Assembly (NCBI RefSeq): GCF_032062135.1
Contig: NC_092859.1
Coordinates: forward strand, 123,296,874 to 123,360,873
Reading direction: 5' to 3'
DNA length: 64,000 nucleotides
Source: Pyxicephalus adspersus
Taxonomy: Eukaryota > Chordata > Amphibia > Anura > Pyxicephalidae
This document shows positions 24,011 through 36,060 of this stretch, in pieces (the first letter of the stretch is position 1; each line of letters starts with the position of its first letter). The notes beneath the pieces were generated by a model. That model was not told the origin of the DNA. It saw only the letters and a list, made by a program, of their open reading frames with translations, and ran no database searches. A program made the translations under genes and the position numbers.

Positions 24011-25443
24011 TGTGTTTATTTTTTTTTTTACCATATACCAATATTAATGTTCCTTTAGCCCTTTAGTACTCTAGAAGGGACCGTTTGGTATCCTTGACAC
24101 ATGTTAGATGGTCCTTTTCAAAACTTTAGGATAAAATGAACTCATCATGGTCTCTCAATATTTGGTCTAACATTTCCAAAGTTTATCCAAACTAACAATA
24201 TAAAATGTATTGGAGTCTAAAACTTATCAATATTCTTGCAGTACTGGTGAAGTAATCTGTTCTTCATTTCAGGAACATAATGCAAACATATATTATGTTT
24301 GATATATTCAAGGAGTTTTAAACTTGTCTTTGCAGTGCACATACTAATGTGTAATTTTTTTTTTCTTTAGTTTGATGTGCAGACATTATTTTACTTCACA
24401 GGCATAATTACCTATGCATTATTCCTGAAAGACACAGAACAAAATGCAGCTGTATGAAAAGTTAAATCTACAGAATGTCACCTGCCAGTCATTTTTTATT
24501 ACCAGAGGCAGAAAAGATTCACAGTTTCAACAGTAAATCAACAGATCGGATCATACTGGCATACACAGTACGTCTCAAGGCTATATAAATTTTTCCTGCA
24601 TCATTTTTGGCCCATTTTTCTGGTGGTACATGTTGATGAAACCTCATATATCAGAAAGTCAAACACTATACCACAAAAACTGAGCAGCAAACTTTATATT
24701 TTGGCAGTAAATACATCAATATGGTAACAAAAAATAGGTTAGTAATCTTCTGAATTTGAAACAAGGGGATTCAAAAAAATGTAAATTGTAGAAAAACAAT
24801 ACAACATTTTAAACCTGGGAATATGAGCTGTTAAGTAAAGACACAGAAACCAAATGGGAAGTTCAAATTGTATTTCAAATAAATACTGCACGAAGCTTAT
24901 ACCCCACAGGAAACAAGATTTCAAGATTCTGATTTTTGAGGAATAGGAAAGTTTTGGATGTGATAAGACATAAAAGGAAAACATTTAGGTTCTTGAGGGT
25001 TCCGAAAAAGACATTAAGGTAATAAAAAAAGGAACGTAATAATATTTCATATAAAATAAAAAAAAAAAAGCCTGAGCACATTGAAGGTAAAATAAATGGA
25101 GGGCTACTGGTAAAATGTGTATCTAATCAAAATGTTGATTTTTAAATATAATAAAACCTCTTGACATCTGATCAACCTTCTAATATGTTTAATTAGGGAT
25201 TGTACATACTATAATGAAACAACAGGAAAATGGTTCAGGTAAAGGGCCGACAGTGGTTTCAACCTGCAAATAGTACAATTGTAGTCCAGGTGTCATGCCA
25301 AATTTATGTCAATTTGCTTGGTAAAAATCCATAGTAAAAAGGTGAGCCCCCTTAGTATAAAGGTTTGGATTCTCAGCAGCCATATTGACAAAACATTTCA
25401 CATGTGGTAGGGTAAGCAAAGGAAGTTTTGTGACGATAAACTC
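24011..25443. other. No gene recognised
   Basis: Strongly AT-rich, with a poly(A) run near 25060-25070. Hydrophobic-looking minus frames (24739-25081) reflect the T-rich composition. Confidence 0.55.
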
Positions 25444-25446
25444 TTA

Positions 25447-25880
25447 AGCTACGTACACACTTCCAATTCTTATCGTTGGTAAACGAACGACGAACGATCC
25501 TGCACGATATCTGCGAACGATCGTATAGCACCGATCCTGTACATACAGATAACCACACGATCGTTCGAGATATTGTACACACGATAGATGCGATCGTTTG
25601 AACGATACAGGAAGTGACGTGCACCACAGGAAGTGAGCGAACGTTCGTTCACCGCGCATGCTCGGACCATGGACGATCAATGAACGACCGTACACACGAT
25701 AGATGGTCAACGATCGTCGTCCAATCCGATCCGCCGGTCCGGTCATCCATTTCCAACGACTATCCTCGTTCGTCGGTGTCGTTGGTTACTTTTTTTACGA
25801 ACGATTTTTGCCCAATCGATCGTTTGTCGTTCGTTCGTTGTTCATTTCCAACGATAAAAATTGGAAGTGTGTACACAGCT
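25447..25880. mobile_element. Harbinger-type MITE, CpG-dense
   Basis: The terminal inverted repeat AGCTACGTACACACTTCC / AGCTGTGTACACACTTCC (minus strand) is flanked by TTA on both sides (25444-25446 and 25881-25883), the TWA duplication of PIF/Harbinger. The inside is packed with CGAACGATCG-like words and internal inverted repeats. Five open frames cross it on both strands because palindromic CpG sequence lacks stops; none resembles a transposase. It is clearly younger or better preserved than most repeats here, since CpGs decay quickly. Confidence 0.85.
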
Positions 25881-26179
25881 TTAGACAGAGATTAATGTAG
25901 ATCTATATAAGTAGATAGAAACCCCTCACCGAATGTCATGCAGGTAGATTTAGAAATTGTGGGAACATTGGTGTATATATTTTTCCCTTTTTATTGTGAT
26001 TTACAGTTTATAACTGTGTGGTACACTCAAGCTCTTTTAAAAAACACACGTAAAGCCCAAATGAACCCTGGGTTGAAACTAGCTTAAATACATTAGATGT
26101 GTAGAAAAATTAAAGGTGTTTAAAGATTTACTGTTTTTTTTTCTTGTTGCAGTAAGACCTAAATAAAATAAAAAGACCA

Positions 26180-26610
26180 ATATCTTTGCTATTAGTAATC
26201 AGTGGACTCTTTGAAGAGATCCAGCATGACCCCTGCTATTTCAGACCTTTAACTGCGCAATTAGAAAAGTTAATTCTTACTGCTGATCGAATAACTTCTT
26301 CTCTGATTCAGCAATGAGCATGTTGGCCCTCTGCAGAGATACCACTAGCTCTCTATAGAGTGCAAATTGTCCTTCTGTGCAACAATAAAGCAAAAGGTTT
26401 TTCTACTCCAGCTGTGATTGGCTTGTTTTTAAACAATTTGTAAGGCTTTCTACACCTTTTGTTTTGAGCAGCTGGAATGTTTTTGGGTAATTTAAGCTGA
26501 GGGTTAAGTTGGGTTTTAAAATTGGTAATTGGAACAAGTCATAAGATGAAAAACATTTGCATATCTTAATGCGCCTCATATTACCCAGAGCCTTAAATCA
26601 CTTGCTTTCC
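26180..26610. promoter_or_regulatory. Candidate conserved non-coding block
   Basis: Repeat-free and motif-dense. It contains an octamer-like ATTTGCATAT near 26557-26566, a TTTGTTTT SOX-like word and several TAATT cores. This is the strongest of the enhancer-like blocks by texture, but there is no direct evidence of conservation. Confidence 0.3.
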
Positions 26611-27179
26611 ATGGTTTCCTTCTTTCCTCCTACATTTACAAATTAAATTAATATAAACCAGAAACCTATGTATTGCCTGAAGCACAGAACTGTGTAAAAG
26701 TCTTTGATGCAGCAAGCGCACTCTTGAAAGCATCGATGTTAATGTATAGTCGATAAACATGTGTGGAGATGTCATAATTCTAATGAGCCAGGGGCTACTG
26801 GATTCATATTATATATTGTGCGGAAGCTTAGGTGGTCGCTGTTATGCCTCTTTTCATTCACTGGTGTAGTTGTGAATATGGAAATCTCATAGACTCCTCT
26901 CTATGAAATCAGGTAATGAAAGAACATTTTTGGTAACACAGCTGCTTCGTTTGTTCACCCTCCATGTACAGCCTGGGTAGAATCAGCAATAAACGCTTTC
27001 CAATCAAAGCAACATTATGATTGCTTGATAGACATGCAGTGAGAAACAAGATGGGTGGAACATGGAAGAAGAGGAGATAACACCTCCTGTGTTTTCTAAG
27101 GGTAATGATGAAGATATAAGAGCTACAGAGGAATGGCGGGAGTGTTGGTGGCAGAGTGAAGAGATAATCACGTCTCATT

Positions 27180-27470
27180 CCCTGCAGTGCTAATTAACTC
27201 CACAAATGTGTTACTGCATCATGCTAGGTGCTAATAGGTAGGTAATATAAACATATATGCTTGTTTTATTATTTTAATACCAAGTATAGCATAAAAAAAT
27301 ACCCTCTGTGATCTCAGAAGTTTCTGTCAAAGCACAATGGTATTTTCTTTGATGTTTTCTTAAAGGATGTATCGAGAGAATGAAAAATCATGAAAGATTA
27401 CAGCAGAGGCACTTGTCAGTGCCTCTTATAGGACTTTATCTTTTAGAAGCTAGCGTTAAAACATAGCAAG
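27180..27470. promoter_or_regulatory. Candidate conserved block with small hairpin
   Basis: Repeat-free, with GCTAATTAACTCC near 27189-27201 (homeodomain-like) and an exact 8-bp stem GAGGCACT-TGTC-AGTGCCTC at 27406-27425. The stem is too short for a microRNA precursor without further pairing, which I do not see. Confidence 0.2.
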
Positions 27471-27870
27471 TGCAGTGTTTGTACATGTGTAGCAATGGAT
27501 GTGTTAAAGCAGACACTAGATAAGGCTCAGAGCACATTTTTAATTAGGGTTGGTGTTGTAAGCATAGAAGTTATGTCTTAAACAAAATATGTAATTATCG
27601 TTAATGTTACATTGTCTGGGATTGTATATAAGGATCATGTCATCAACAACATGTCTGGAACACAAGTTTGCCTAAAATGCATTGCACACCAATGCCATCA
27701 TGTACAACTGATCACAGATGGTAAGACTGGGTAGTTAGCTTGCAATCCAATCCAGATGCAAGATCTTATTTTTCATTAAAATTAATTGCTTTTTATGGCA
27801 CACAGTTGTTTAATGGAATGTACATTTCCTTAAAATAGAACTATTGGCTCTGTTTTTTTTATTAATAAAT

Positions 27871-27955
27871 CTTTGAGGGACAGTTAGTTATTATGGACAT
27901 TGTAGAGTGCTAAGTAATGTGTCAGCCTTATAAAAATACAAGATATTAATAATAA
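27871..27955 (+). repeat. SINE 3' tail fragment
   Basis: CTTTGAGGGACAGTTAGTTA, GTGCTAAGTAATGTG and a TATTAATAATAA tail follow the SINE tail order. The head and middle are absent. Confidence 0.7.
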
Positions 27956-27984
27956 CCTTAGTAATCAGTCTGTTTTACTAAGTC

Positions 27985-28212
27985 ATTGGACCTGATATAA
28001 TAAAGCTCCCCAAGGCTGGAGAGAACACACTTTCATCAGTGAAGCTTGATGATCCATCAGACCTGGAATGGATCTGGTCCAGTATTGAAAACATTTGCTA
28101 GAAATAGCAAATGACTTTTGAGAAATATATTCCAGGTTTGCTGGATCACCCAGCTTCACTGAAGAAAGTGTATCTTTTCCAGCCTTGGAGAGCTTTAATA
28201 GATAAGCCCCAT
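27985..28212. mobile_element. Fold-back MITE family A
   Basis: Ends ATTGGACCTGATATAATAAA and AGCTTTAATAGATAAGCCCC are inverted partners. The stem arms include ACACTTTCATCAGTGAAGCT and its mirror near 28152-28175. The loop contains AACATTTGCTAGAAATAGCA. Confidence 0.9.
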
Positions 28213-29433
28213 TCAACTCCTTATAGGGGTTGGCCCAAAATGAATGCCCTTTTAGTTGCTTCTTGAAAGCATAGTAACCAGACACCCCACACAGGAATTA
28301 TCTTACTGTATCCTAATATGCCATTTTATTTGAAAAAGACTGATCAATGGTGAAAACTTCTGCCACTTTTAGTGCTTTCTATGTTCCCACTAGGAACATA
28401 CACCCTCAGTATGTCTCCTGAGTACTTCTTGGACCAGAGAAGAAGTGGGGGTATACCCAAAAAAAGCATGTTCTGAAAGTGTACCCTTTAGTGCAAATAA
28501 AAATAGAATCATGGACAGTACTTAATTTTGCCAAATGCCTAATTTTAGAAAAAATAAAATAGGTCATATTTTAATGGGGACACTTATTCAGGTTTTCACT
28601 CACTTCCCATGTGCCTACAAGACAGTAAGTAAATGTTTATGTACCCAAATGAGGCACAGTCACCTAAAAAACCCAAAAAACGTTTCTTAATTTTTTCCAC
28701 AAGCTACCTAACTAGCGACAAAAGTTTTGGCTTCAGATATACTTCAAAATGTTCTCCTTCTGTGCATCTACTCATGGTCCCTTTAAATTGACGGTTGATT
28801 ACCTATTTTCTTTCTATATATTTTTACACAACTATTATAAATCAAAACTTTTACCTGGCAACTGTCCATTTTACGCTGTGTCAGCAGTCCAGCTCTAGTG
28901 ACCCCAATGGAAATGGACACATATGCTAATATGCTCTGAGTATGCAGATTTACTTGTATTGCTGAGACCCGCATTGCAGCTTCTGTTCGAGGAACACTAT
29001 GTGCCTGGTTGAAGAATTACCTTTCAGATTTTCTAGCCAAGGTTCTCTGAGCTCTGGTGGTCAGAGGCATATACCAGCTGATTATTGTCTGGTCATTTTG
29101 GAGTTCAAATTATTAACTGATGGCACCTAATGTCTAAGAATATCTGTACAAACACATTCTCCAGGAAGATGTATCTTCAGAGATTGATTAGTGAATGTCA
29201 TATTTACTATATACTATACCTAACTGTATACGATGGCCATACATGAGAAAGTTGTTTATTATTCAGAGGCAAAGATCAGTATACCGCCCGAAAAACCTTT
29301 TTCAAGCCCTTAATTTATATAGTTACTGTGTTGGACAATCCAACTGTTTAATTACTTAATACATCAAAGTCAGTCTTTAGATTTGGTATCTGGAGAGGGT
29401 GTAGATGTGTTATTTATTAAGTTAAATTGTATT
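28213..29433. other. No gene recognised
   Basis: No repeat or notable frame was identified between the two fold-back copies that border it. Confidence 0.55.
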
Positions 29434-29645
29434 TTGGGCCTGATTTATTAAAGCTCTCCAAGGCTGGAGAGGATACACTTTCATCAATGAAGCTGGGTGA
29501 TCCCGAAAACCTGTACGGGTTTATTCTATAGGACGTTTGCTGTTTGTTAGGAAATGTTTTCAATTCTTGACCAGATCCATTCCAGGTTTGCTGAATCACC
29601 TAGCTTCACTGATGAAAGTGTATCCTCTCCAGCCTTTAAACCCAA
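29434..29645. mobile_element. Fold-back MITE family A, right end damaged
   Basis: Starts TTGGGCCTGATTTATTAAAG, the apparent family consensus end. The mirrored arm ends in AAGTGTATCCTCTCCAGCC, after which the last ~25 bp are replaced by unrelated sequence. Confidence 0.88.
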
Positions 29646-30430
29646 TCAATGGGTCCAGCACTACCTTAAAGAACCCCTAATTGGGTTTAAAGTAAACTTA
29701 AAATTTTCATTAAACCAAGGTTTCAAGTTCTAACCCTTAAAGACAGTGCTTTTAGTCACTGAACTCAAGCATACCCAGTTCAGGGTTGGTTGCCAGGATA
29801 TCCAACAATCCTGGCCTTTACTTTTTAGCTGGTGGGACTACATATACATCATCCAATCAATATTGGTGAAGACTGCAAGCACTGTTACAGAACAGGTACA
29901 AGTTAGTATAGTGGGGTTAAGTTTCTCTTTAAACATAAAAAAGCAGCTCAGAGTATTCTACTTACCCTAATTCTGAAGCTGCCCCCTGAAGACTCACTCC
30001 TACAACAATCCAGTTCTGGTTGTTCACTTCTGGGTTAAATTAATATTGATATTGTTAAATTAATTTAAAAAAGTTAGTTTAAAAAAGCAGGTAGAGTGCC
30101 GAAATGGGGAGAGGGACTGGGGAACCCAATCAGGAGTCTGGCTTTAATGTGAACAATAGTAAACAGCCCCAACAGAAGGATAACGTCTAGCCATAAGAAC
30201 ATCAAATACGGTTTCCCACTGGGGTGTTCATTTTAATCATACTACGGCTATTACCCTGGACTGTAGTCTAAGCGTTTTTTTTTTTTTTTCATATGCTGAA
30301 ACTTTAGGCTTAATCCTCTGGATAAGAAATAGTTAACGCATGCCTGCTTGTCTAGTTTATTTAGTAGCTTCCCTTATTATTTAGAAAAGGGATTAGATGG
30401 TATGATAAGGCAATACACTACATTCCACTT
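29646..30430. other. No gene recognised
   Basis: Contains a poly(T) run (30275-30289). No repeat family or domain-bearing frame was seen. Confidence 0.55.
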
Positions 30431-30910
30431 CAGCACCAGAAATAATCAGCTTGTTTTGCATTTGGAACAGGGCTGCTGAATAAACAAGATAGGCAGCTCT
30501 GAAATGTAGCAAACACCGTGTGCTCTTGTTTATATGTACCGCATTAGTATTGCAAACATTACACTATCAAGCCACATAGTCTAACAGCACCTGCAGAGCA
30601 GCGATAATGCAGCAAGCCACATCTATTATTTGAAATAATTAAAGTCCTACCTCTGTCTGCAAATTATGTTCCCTTGTCTCATTTTCCATAGATCCGTAAT
30701 ACTTTTATTAATGGCTTTGGTGCTTAAAAACAAAGTTAGAGCATAAGCTACCATTATTTCGCAGTGCTGTACAAATGGAAATCTTCTATTGATGGCATTA
30801 TTTTATTAATGATAAAAACAACTGGTGAGATAGGAAATCCATAATCTGATGGAAGCAAATAGCTGTTTATATGCTTACAAAGAACAATATTTGGGTTCAT
30901 ATTCTAGTGA
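30431..30910. promoter_or_regulatory. Candidate conserved non-coding block with paired FOX-like sites
   Basis: Repeat-free and motif-dense. ATAAACAAGA at 30480-30489 and its exact reverse complement TCTTGTTTAT at 30524-30533 fit forkhead sites in opposed orientation. AAATAATTAAAG near 30632-30643 fits a homeodomain site. Conservation is inferred from texture only. Confidence 0.3.
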
Positions 30911-33220
30911 GACGATGTATACATATGACATGTGTAATACATATGCATATGTATGAGTAATAAATTGTATCATTTAAACTTGGCATTTATTTAAAGGATA
31001 GTATTACTAATATTGGTGAATTTAATGTTAAAGTGCTTTGTGTAAAAAGAATTACTTTGACATAGCTGGCTGGATAAGTGTCCCACTAGAGTAGTTCTTT
31101 ATGAAAATCAGAACCCCTAATGTATTCTATGTACTGTGTTGTGCTTCTTTCATCCAGTGCACTGCACCAGCACATCTGACTTTCTGTAGCCTAAATTTGG
31201 TGATCCTGGAACACAACTGCTGGTGATGCACGAACTTTCTGCATCTAACACACAAAAAAGTATGATTAACACTAAGGAGAATAAATGAGTGATGCAGGAA
31301 GTGCACAGGAAAGTTTTACACCATTAACTTTTGAGGTATATTTTTACTGCCCCTATGCATGAGTTTTGTGAAATATCTGATGTTTGACTTTTGGCACAAG
31401 TAATGAGTTTACTGGATAGAATTAGTTATAAGCTGAATGGAAATTAATGAATGTGTAGATTACTGTAGTGGACTGTAGTCTGAGAAAGCTGTTTCTATGC
31501 AGGATTGTTAATAGAGCAGACCTATGTCAGAAAAGAGACATAGCTCTTATAATACGCTGCAAGAATATTTAGCCTTTTTTGGCTTCTTTAGCTCTTTTAC
31601 TAGATTATCATATAACTTTACGCTGTAATAACCATCCATTTTTGATGCATTGTGAAAAATCAACATATGTTACCATGCCACATTAAAGCTGAACTAGTTT
31701 TCTGGCCATGCCTTCAGACTCCTGAAACAAAATGTAGTCAATTAAAAAAATAATGATTTATTTCTAAGGGGAGTGGGCAATTAGAACAGCGCATAGAATA
31801 CTTTGCTATACTACAGTTTAAATAAATTATAGCCAAACTGTAGTCAAACCTTTAGTGGAAGTGGGAAGGATTAGAGACAGGTGAGCGTAATCTGTAATAA
31901 TAGCCCCATCTGTAACTTCTTATAAAAATAAACTAATTTAATATTCATTCCAATTAATATTTTCTAAAATAATTTGTAATCATTGTATTTGTCTGTAATA
32001 GGACTTTTGCTTTACTATGTAATCCCTTGTAAATGGCTTTCTCTCATCCCATTACAAACCATATTGCTTTGGGGGTTCTTTAGGTTTTGGTATGTGTAAC
32101 AGATGCTTTCCTGTCATATCACAGCTGATTGCATTTTTCTCTTTATTTTCAAATATGAAACAAACCAGCTTCCATCTGTGCTTGCTAAGCTTCTTAAAAT
32201 GGTTCCTTTTAGAGCTCCCTGCCAAAATATACATGCTAATCCTATTTATTAGGCAGATTAAATTATATGTGATGAGGACCAGGGACTTCACCAATCAACT
32301 GTGACAGTGTATCAGCTATTTACTAAATACAAGAAACAATGTTTAAGAAGAATTGTTTTGATGCACTCAGTGCTGTCCTTAATTTAGATCTCAAGGATCA
32401 CCAGTTTAATATTAAGAACCATTGTTATTTCGTTGAAGCAACCAATCACATTTAGATTTGTCACTTGTCTGATCCTGATTGGTGACAGTGAGGACACAAT
32501 GATACATGAGTCAGTATATCTCTGCTTATAGCACCAGTATTAAAGCTGAATCCCAAGAAAATATTTAAAGAACACTAAATGATGGTTGTGTATTTATTTA
32601 TTAAATCTATTTTAAATGGAGTAAGTGTAGATACCTTTATAGAGAATTACTGGCCCTGAGGTTGCAGTGTGGTTACCGCTACATTTTGCCAGTGAACCAC
32701 TGCTTTAGGGGTAACGTTACATGTAGCTTCTCCTCACTGCAGCCTATAAAGAATGAATTGGGGCTTTTAGCACTTCTCACTGCTGCATACTGTCAAATGT
32801 GCAGATGCTGGTGTAAAAAAAAAAAAACAGTTCTCCGGTGAAACCGGTGAAAGTGACTGAACAACTGGCAAGGTGCCGGGCACCAGAGGCCACGTGTGAT
32901 TGCTTGATCCTGAGAAGCTGAATCTATACTTATTCAGACTAAGAGGGGTAGGTATAGTACTAGACGCCAGCCAGCCTCTTTTACATGTACATATAATGAC
33001 ATTCTAATAGGGAAACAGAGCAGCAGGATGAGCTAATCAGTCTGTTGCTGCTCAGTAACAGACTAACAGGCTACCTAGCTGCAATGTTTAAATGCAGAGA
33101 AGAGAGAAAGGTCAGATTAGCATTGTGGCTGTGCTGTGTGACAGAGCTGTGTGAATCTTAGCAATCAATGGACACAGACACAATTATATTTGGTAGATAT
33201 ACAGCTCCTATATATGTATA
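30911..33220. other. No gene recognised
   Basis: TTAAAGCTGAACTAGTTTT at about 31683 and a similar word at 32540 resemble the ends of the TTAA-flanked elements, but no matching right ends were found. Otherwise unremarkable. Confidence 0.5.
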
Positions 33221-33330
33221 CAGGTAGTCCTCGAGTTAAGGACATCCGACATACGGACGACTCCTAGATACGAACGGGTCTTCCCTGCTTCTGTGCAGAA
33301 TGGAGGCTTGAAGGGAGGAGGGGAACAGAT
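33221..33330 (+). mobile_element. One end of a Tc/mariner-like repeat
   Basis: CAGGTAGTCCTCGAGTTAAG preceded by TA, followed by ACATCCGACATACGGACGAC, looks like the outer end of a widespread vertebrate Tc/mariner-type repeat. The opposite end was not found within the next kilobase, so the copy is truncated or its right side has decayed. Confidence 0.5.
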
Positions 33331-34265
33331 AACAGATGTAAATAGTTTTTAAATTTATCTTGAGCTTACGATAGTGTAAACAAATGTCTAGTGACAACAA
33401 TACAGTAAATAAGAATAAATATTATATACATAAGATACAAAAGATGATCTGCAACTGTCCATACAATCAGATACACCGTATTGTGTTAATGGAAGGCTCC
33501 ACAAATTAATTACATACCATACACTACTACTATACAAAGATTTTTGCAATTTATTATATTTTTTTAAAAAAACCTTTTCATTTCAGATGATATTAAAACT
33601 GTTCAACAAAATCAAATGTCATTTTCTTGCAACCATAGCAACTGGGAAACTTCTGTAGACTGATTGTTCACAGAACATTACCAAAAATCATTTGTAGTTT
33701 GTTTGACTGGCTCACTGCCTTTACCAAAAATGCTCACTAAGCTAAAGTCAAATTAGAGAAACCCCCTGCAATTTTGTTAGTTGGTGAGATACTTTTGAAA
33801 TGAGACCTTTCAGACCATGGATAGGCAAAGGTATTATGTTTTTATGGTACAGAAAGAGCCTGATCAGTAAGGTTTACTATACTAAAGGACACTAATATTT
33901 GGGTTTAATAAACCTGTTGGCAGGGGTCACATTGATACCTCCAGCTTAAAATAATATTTACAGTTCTGCAATAATTTTTCCAAAAGTCATTTTAGTGTTA
34001 TTTGTTATTACTAAGAAAAAGGAAAGAATGAATAAATAATATAAATAAAGTGTGTGTGATTGTTCAAATAAATACTGAAAACATGTTTCAAACAAAACTG
34101 TCCTTAATATCTGACTTTCGGTTGTAATAGAACCTAATTAGCTCCTTGTTTGAACTAACTTTGGTTAGCATGTTTTTAATGTACAGTGGACAGCCACCCG
34201 AGGCTCACCTTTGCCCCTAATGACTGCAAACAATAGGCTGTGAACCCATTACTAAAGAAAATAGA
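33331..34265. other. No gene recognised
   Basis: AT-rich DNA without recognisable repeats or frames. Confidence 0.55.
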
Positions 34266-34271
34266 GTTTAG

Positions 34272-34515
34272 TGTTTTCATTGGCTGATGATCTTCAGGGG
34301 CAGGACTACAGCTACACCAAGGGCCCTCCCCTGAGTATTACCTGCCAATGATAACGCTCACCTCTGTATATCCTAACAGTTTACCGGCTGTAGTGTTTTA
34401 AAGCAGCTGTAAGCCTTTTCATTGGCTGGTGGTGTCAGCGCCACTCCCACCCACTGATAACCACTAGCCAATGAAAATGCTCACCACTTTTTTTGTTTAC
34501 AGTGGTTTGGTGACG
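34272..34515 (+). repeat. Tandem pair of small hairpin units
   Basis: Two units share TTTTCATTGGCTG at the start and CCAATGA-AA-GCTCACC at the end. In unit 2 the stem TTTTCATTGGCTGGTGGT (34416-34433) pairs with 34460-34477 at 17 of 18 positions. Unit 1 (about 34272-34390) is a more diverged, longer-looped version. Confidence 0.65.
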
Positions 34516-34640
34516 CAGAGAGCTAATTAGGAATGTTCACAGTGAACAAAGACTGTCCCTGTAAACATTTAAGGGCTAACAAATGTTAAATGTCAAGTGT
34601 CTGTTAAACATAGATTAGTTTGTGTGCACTTAAATTATAT

Positions 34641-34805
34641 CTTCGGGGCAGGGTCCTCTCCTTCTCCTGTGTCACTGTCTGTATCTGTTTGTCATTTGCA
34701 ACCCCTATTTAATGTACTGTGCTGGGTAATATGCTAGCCCTATATAAATACTGTTTATAAATATATTATAAAAATATATATATTATAAAAATAATTATAA
34801 TAATA
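34641..34805 (+). repeat. SINE 3' part, second subfamily
   Basis: CTTCGGGGCAGGGTCCTCTC, CACTGTCTGTATCTGTTTGT, then TGGGTAATATGCTAGCCCTA and an AT-rich tail. The last part matches the tail of the 50349 SINE, while the middle is different, so two SINE subfamilies share a 3' end. Confidence 0.7.
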
Positions 34806-34991
34806 ATATTAAACTTGGATTCTGCTTTACTCCATTCGGCACTGCAATTACGGTATGATTGAAACTGCATTTGACCTACTTTGAGCTGCACCAGTTTTTT
34901 TTCTTTTTTTAGATGCAGCATATCCTTTTTAGGATGCATTTTTGTTATCCAACACATTGATGAGCTTTGCCACATCTGATTGTAAAAGTCT

Positions 34992-35212
34992 TTGGGCCTG
35001 ATTTATTAAAGCTCTCCAAGGTTTGAGAGTACACACTTTCATCAGTGAAGCTGGGTGATCCAGCAAATCTTGAATGGATTTCTTCAAAGTAATTTGCTAG
35101 CAAATGTTCTGAATTCTGGACCAGATCCATTGCAGGTTTGTTGGATCACCCAATTTCACTGATAAAAGTGTATCCTCTCCAGCTTTGGAGAGCTTTAATA
35201 AATCAGGTCCAA
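34992..35212. mobile_element. Fold-back MITE family A, best-preserved ends
   Basis: TTGGGCCTGATTTATTAAAG on the left and CTTTAATAAATCAGGTCCAA on the right are near-perfect inverted ends, defining a 221-bp element. Arms pair through ACACTTTCATCAGTGAAGCT and the mirror at about 35150-35172. Confidence 0.93.
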
Positions 35213-35891
35213 TGATAGCATCGGTTGTGTGCACAACATCTGATGACAAAAACAACCTGATGAATATTGATTAAAATATAGCCTGCCAATGTGACCAGAA
35301 CAAGCAGTGCAATGCAGAGGAAGCCAATATGAGGAGGATTACGAGCTGAGATACAACAGCCATAGAGAAGTATGGGAGAAGACGACTTTTCACTACACAA
35401 AATGTGCAGCACTCCAGACTCACAACTTTTACCATTCAGATGACTACTTCACTTTTTTTGTGATCTGATTCTATTACCTTAGCCATGAAATGTTTACTGA
35501 AAGCACTTCTGACTGTATATTTTAGTTGTAAATAAATCTTTCATATTCCTATAGAATCTGCGCTTCTTTATTTCTTTTTAAATTCAATTTGTTTTTCTCC
35601 ATGGATAGTATGTGCGTCACTTATATTGAAGCAGTCTATTTCTTTATGGCTACTGACAGCATATGACAGAAATATGGAGTAGACTAATAAGCAACTTTAT
35701 CTCCCAATGTGTAGGTGTATTTATGATAAAAAGCTACCTTTTCTCTGGAGTATGGAAATATGTAGGGGTATGTTTATAAACAATTTGCATTGTGCATTGT
35801 TCAATCCCCAAGGTGCTTGTTTTTTTCATTCTGTGCAAACTAAGGTTTAGTTAGAGGGTATTAGGGAAACATGGGCAAACTTACAGGGAGA

Positions 35892-36060
35892 TACATTGGT
35901 TTAATAGCACATGTCATCCTCAGTTTGCCCACTAGGCAGTGCTGTATTTATTTGCAATAACAATGAATACAAGTGTAATTCACTATGAATGAAAATGAAC
36001 AAAGCTCCACCTACTGGGTGAATCAGGAATTGAATTAAAAAGTGACAAGTTTGTTCAGTT
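35892..36060. mobile_element. Hairpin MITE family D, diverged copy
   Basis: TACATTGGTTTAATAGCACA, GTCATCCTCAGTTTGCCCAC and TAGGCAGTGCTGT follow the same order as in the copy at 47411-47570. The right arm is decayed. Confidence 0.65.

Noticed and set aside
25373..25900. Cluster of overlapping frames rich in Arg, Ser and Tyr
   Set aside because: They lie in a palindromic, CpG-rich MITE; the symmetrical sequence opens frames on both strands.
27406..27425. MicroRNA hairpin
   Set aside because: Only an 8-9 bp stem with a 4-base loop; no extended pairing.
23771..35212. CRISPR-like regularly repeated sequence
   Set aside because: Repeats are dispersed kilobases apart, each is a fold-back element, and the DNA is vertebrate.
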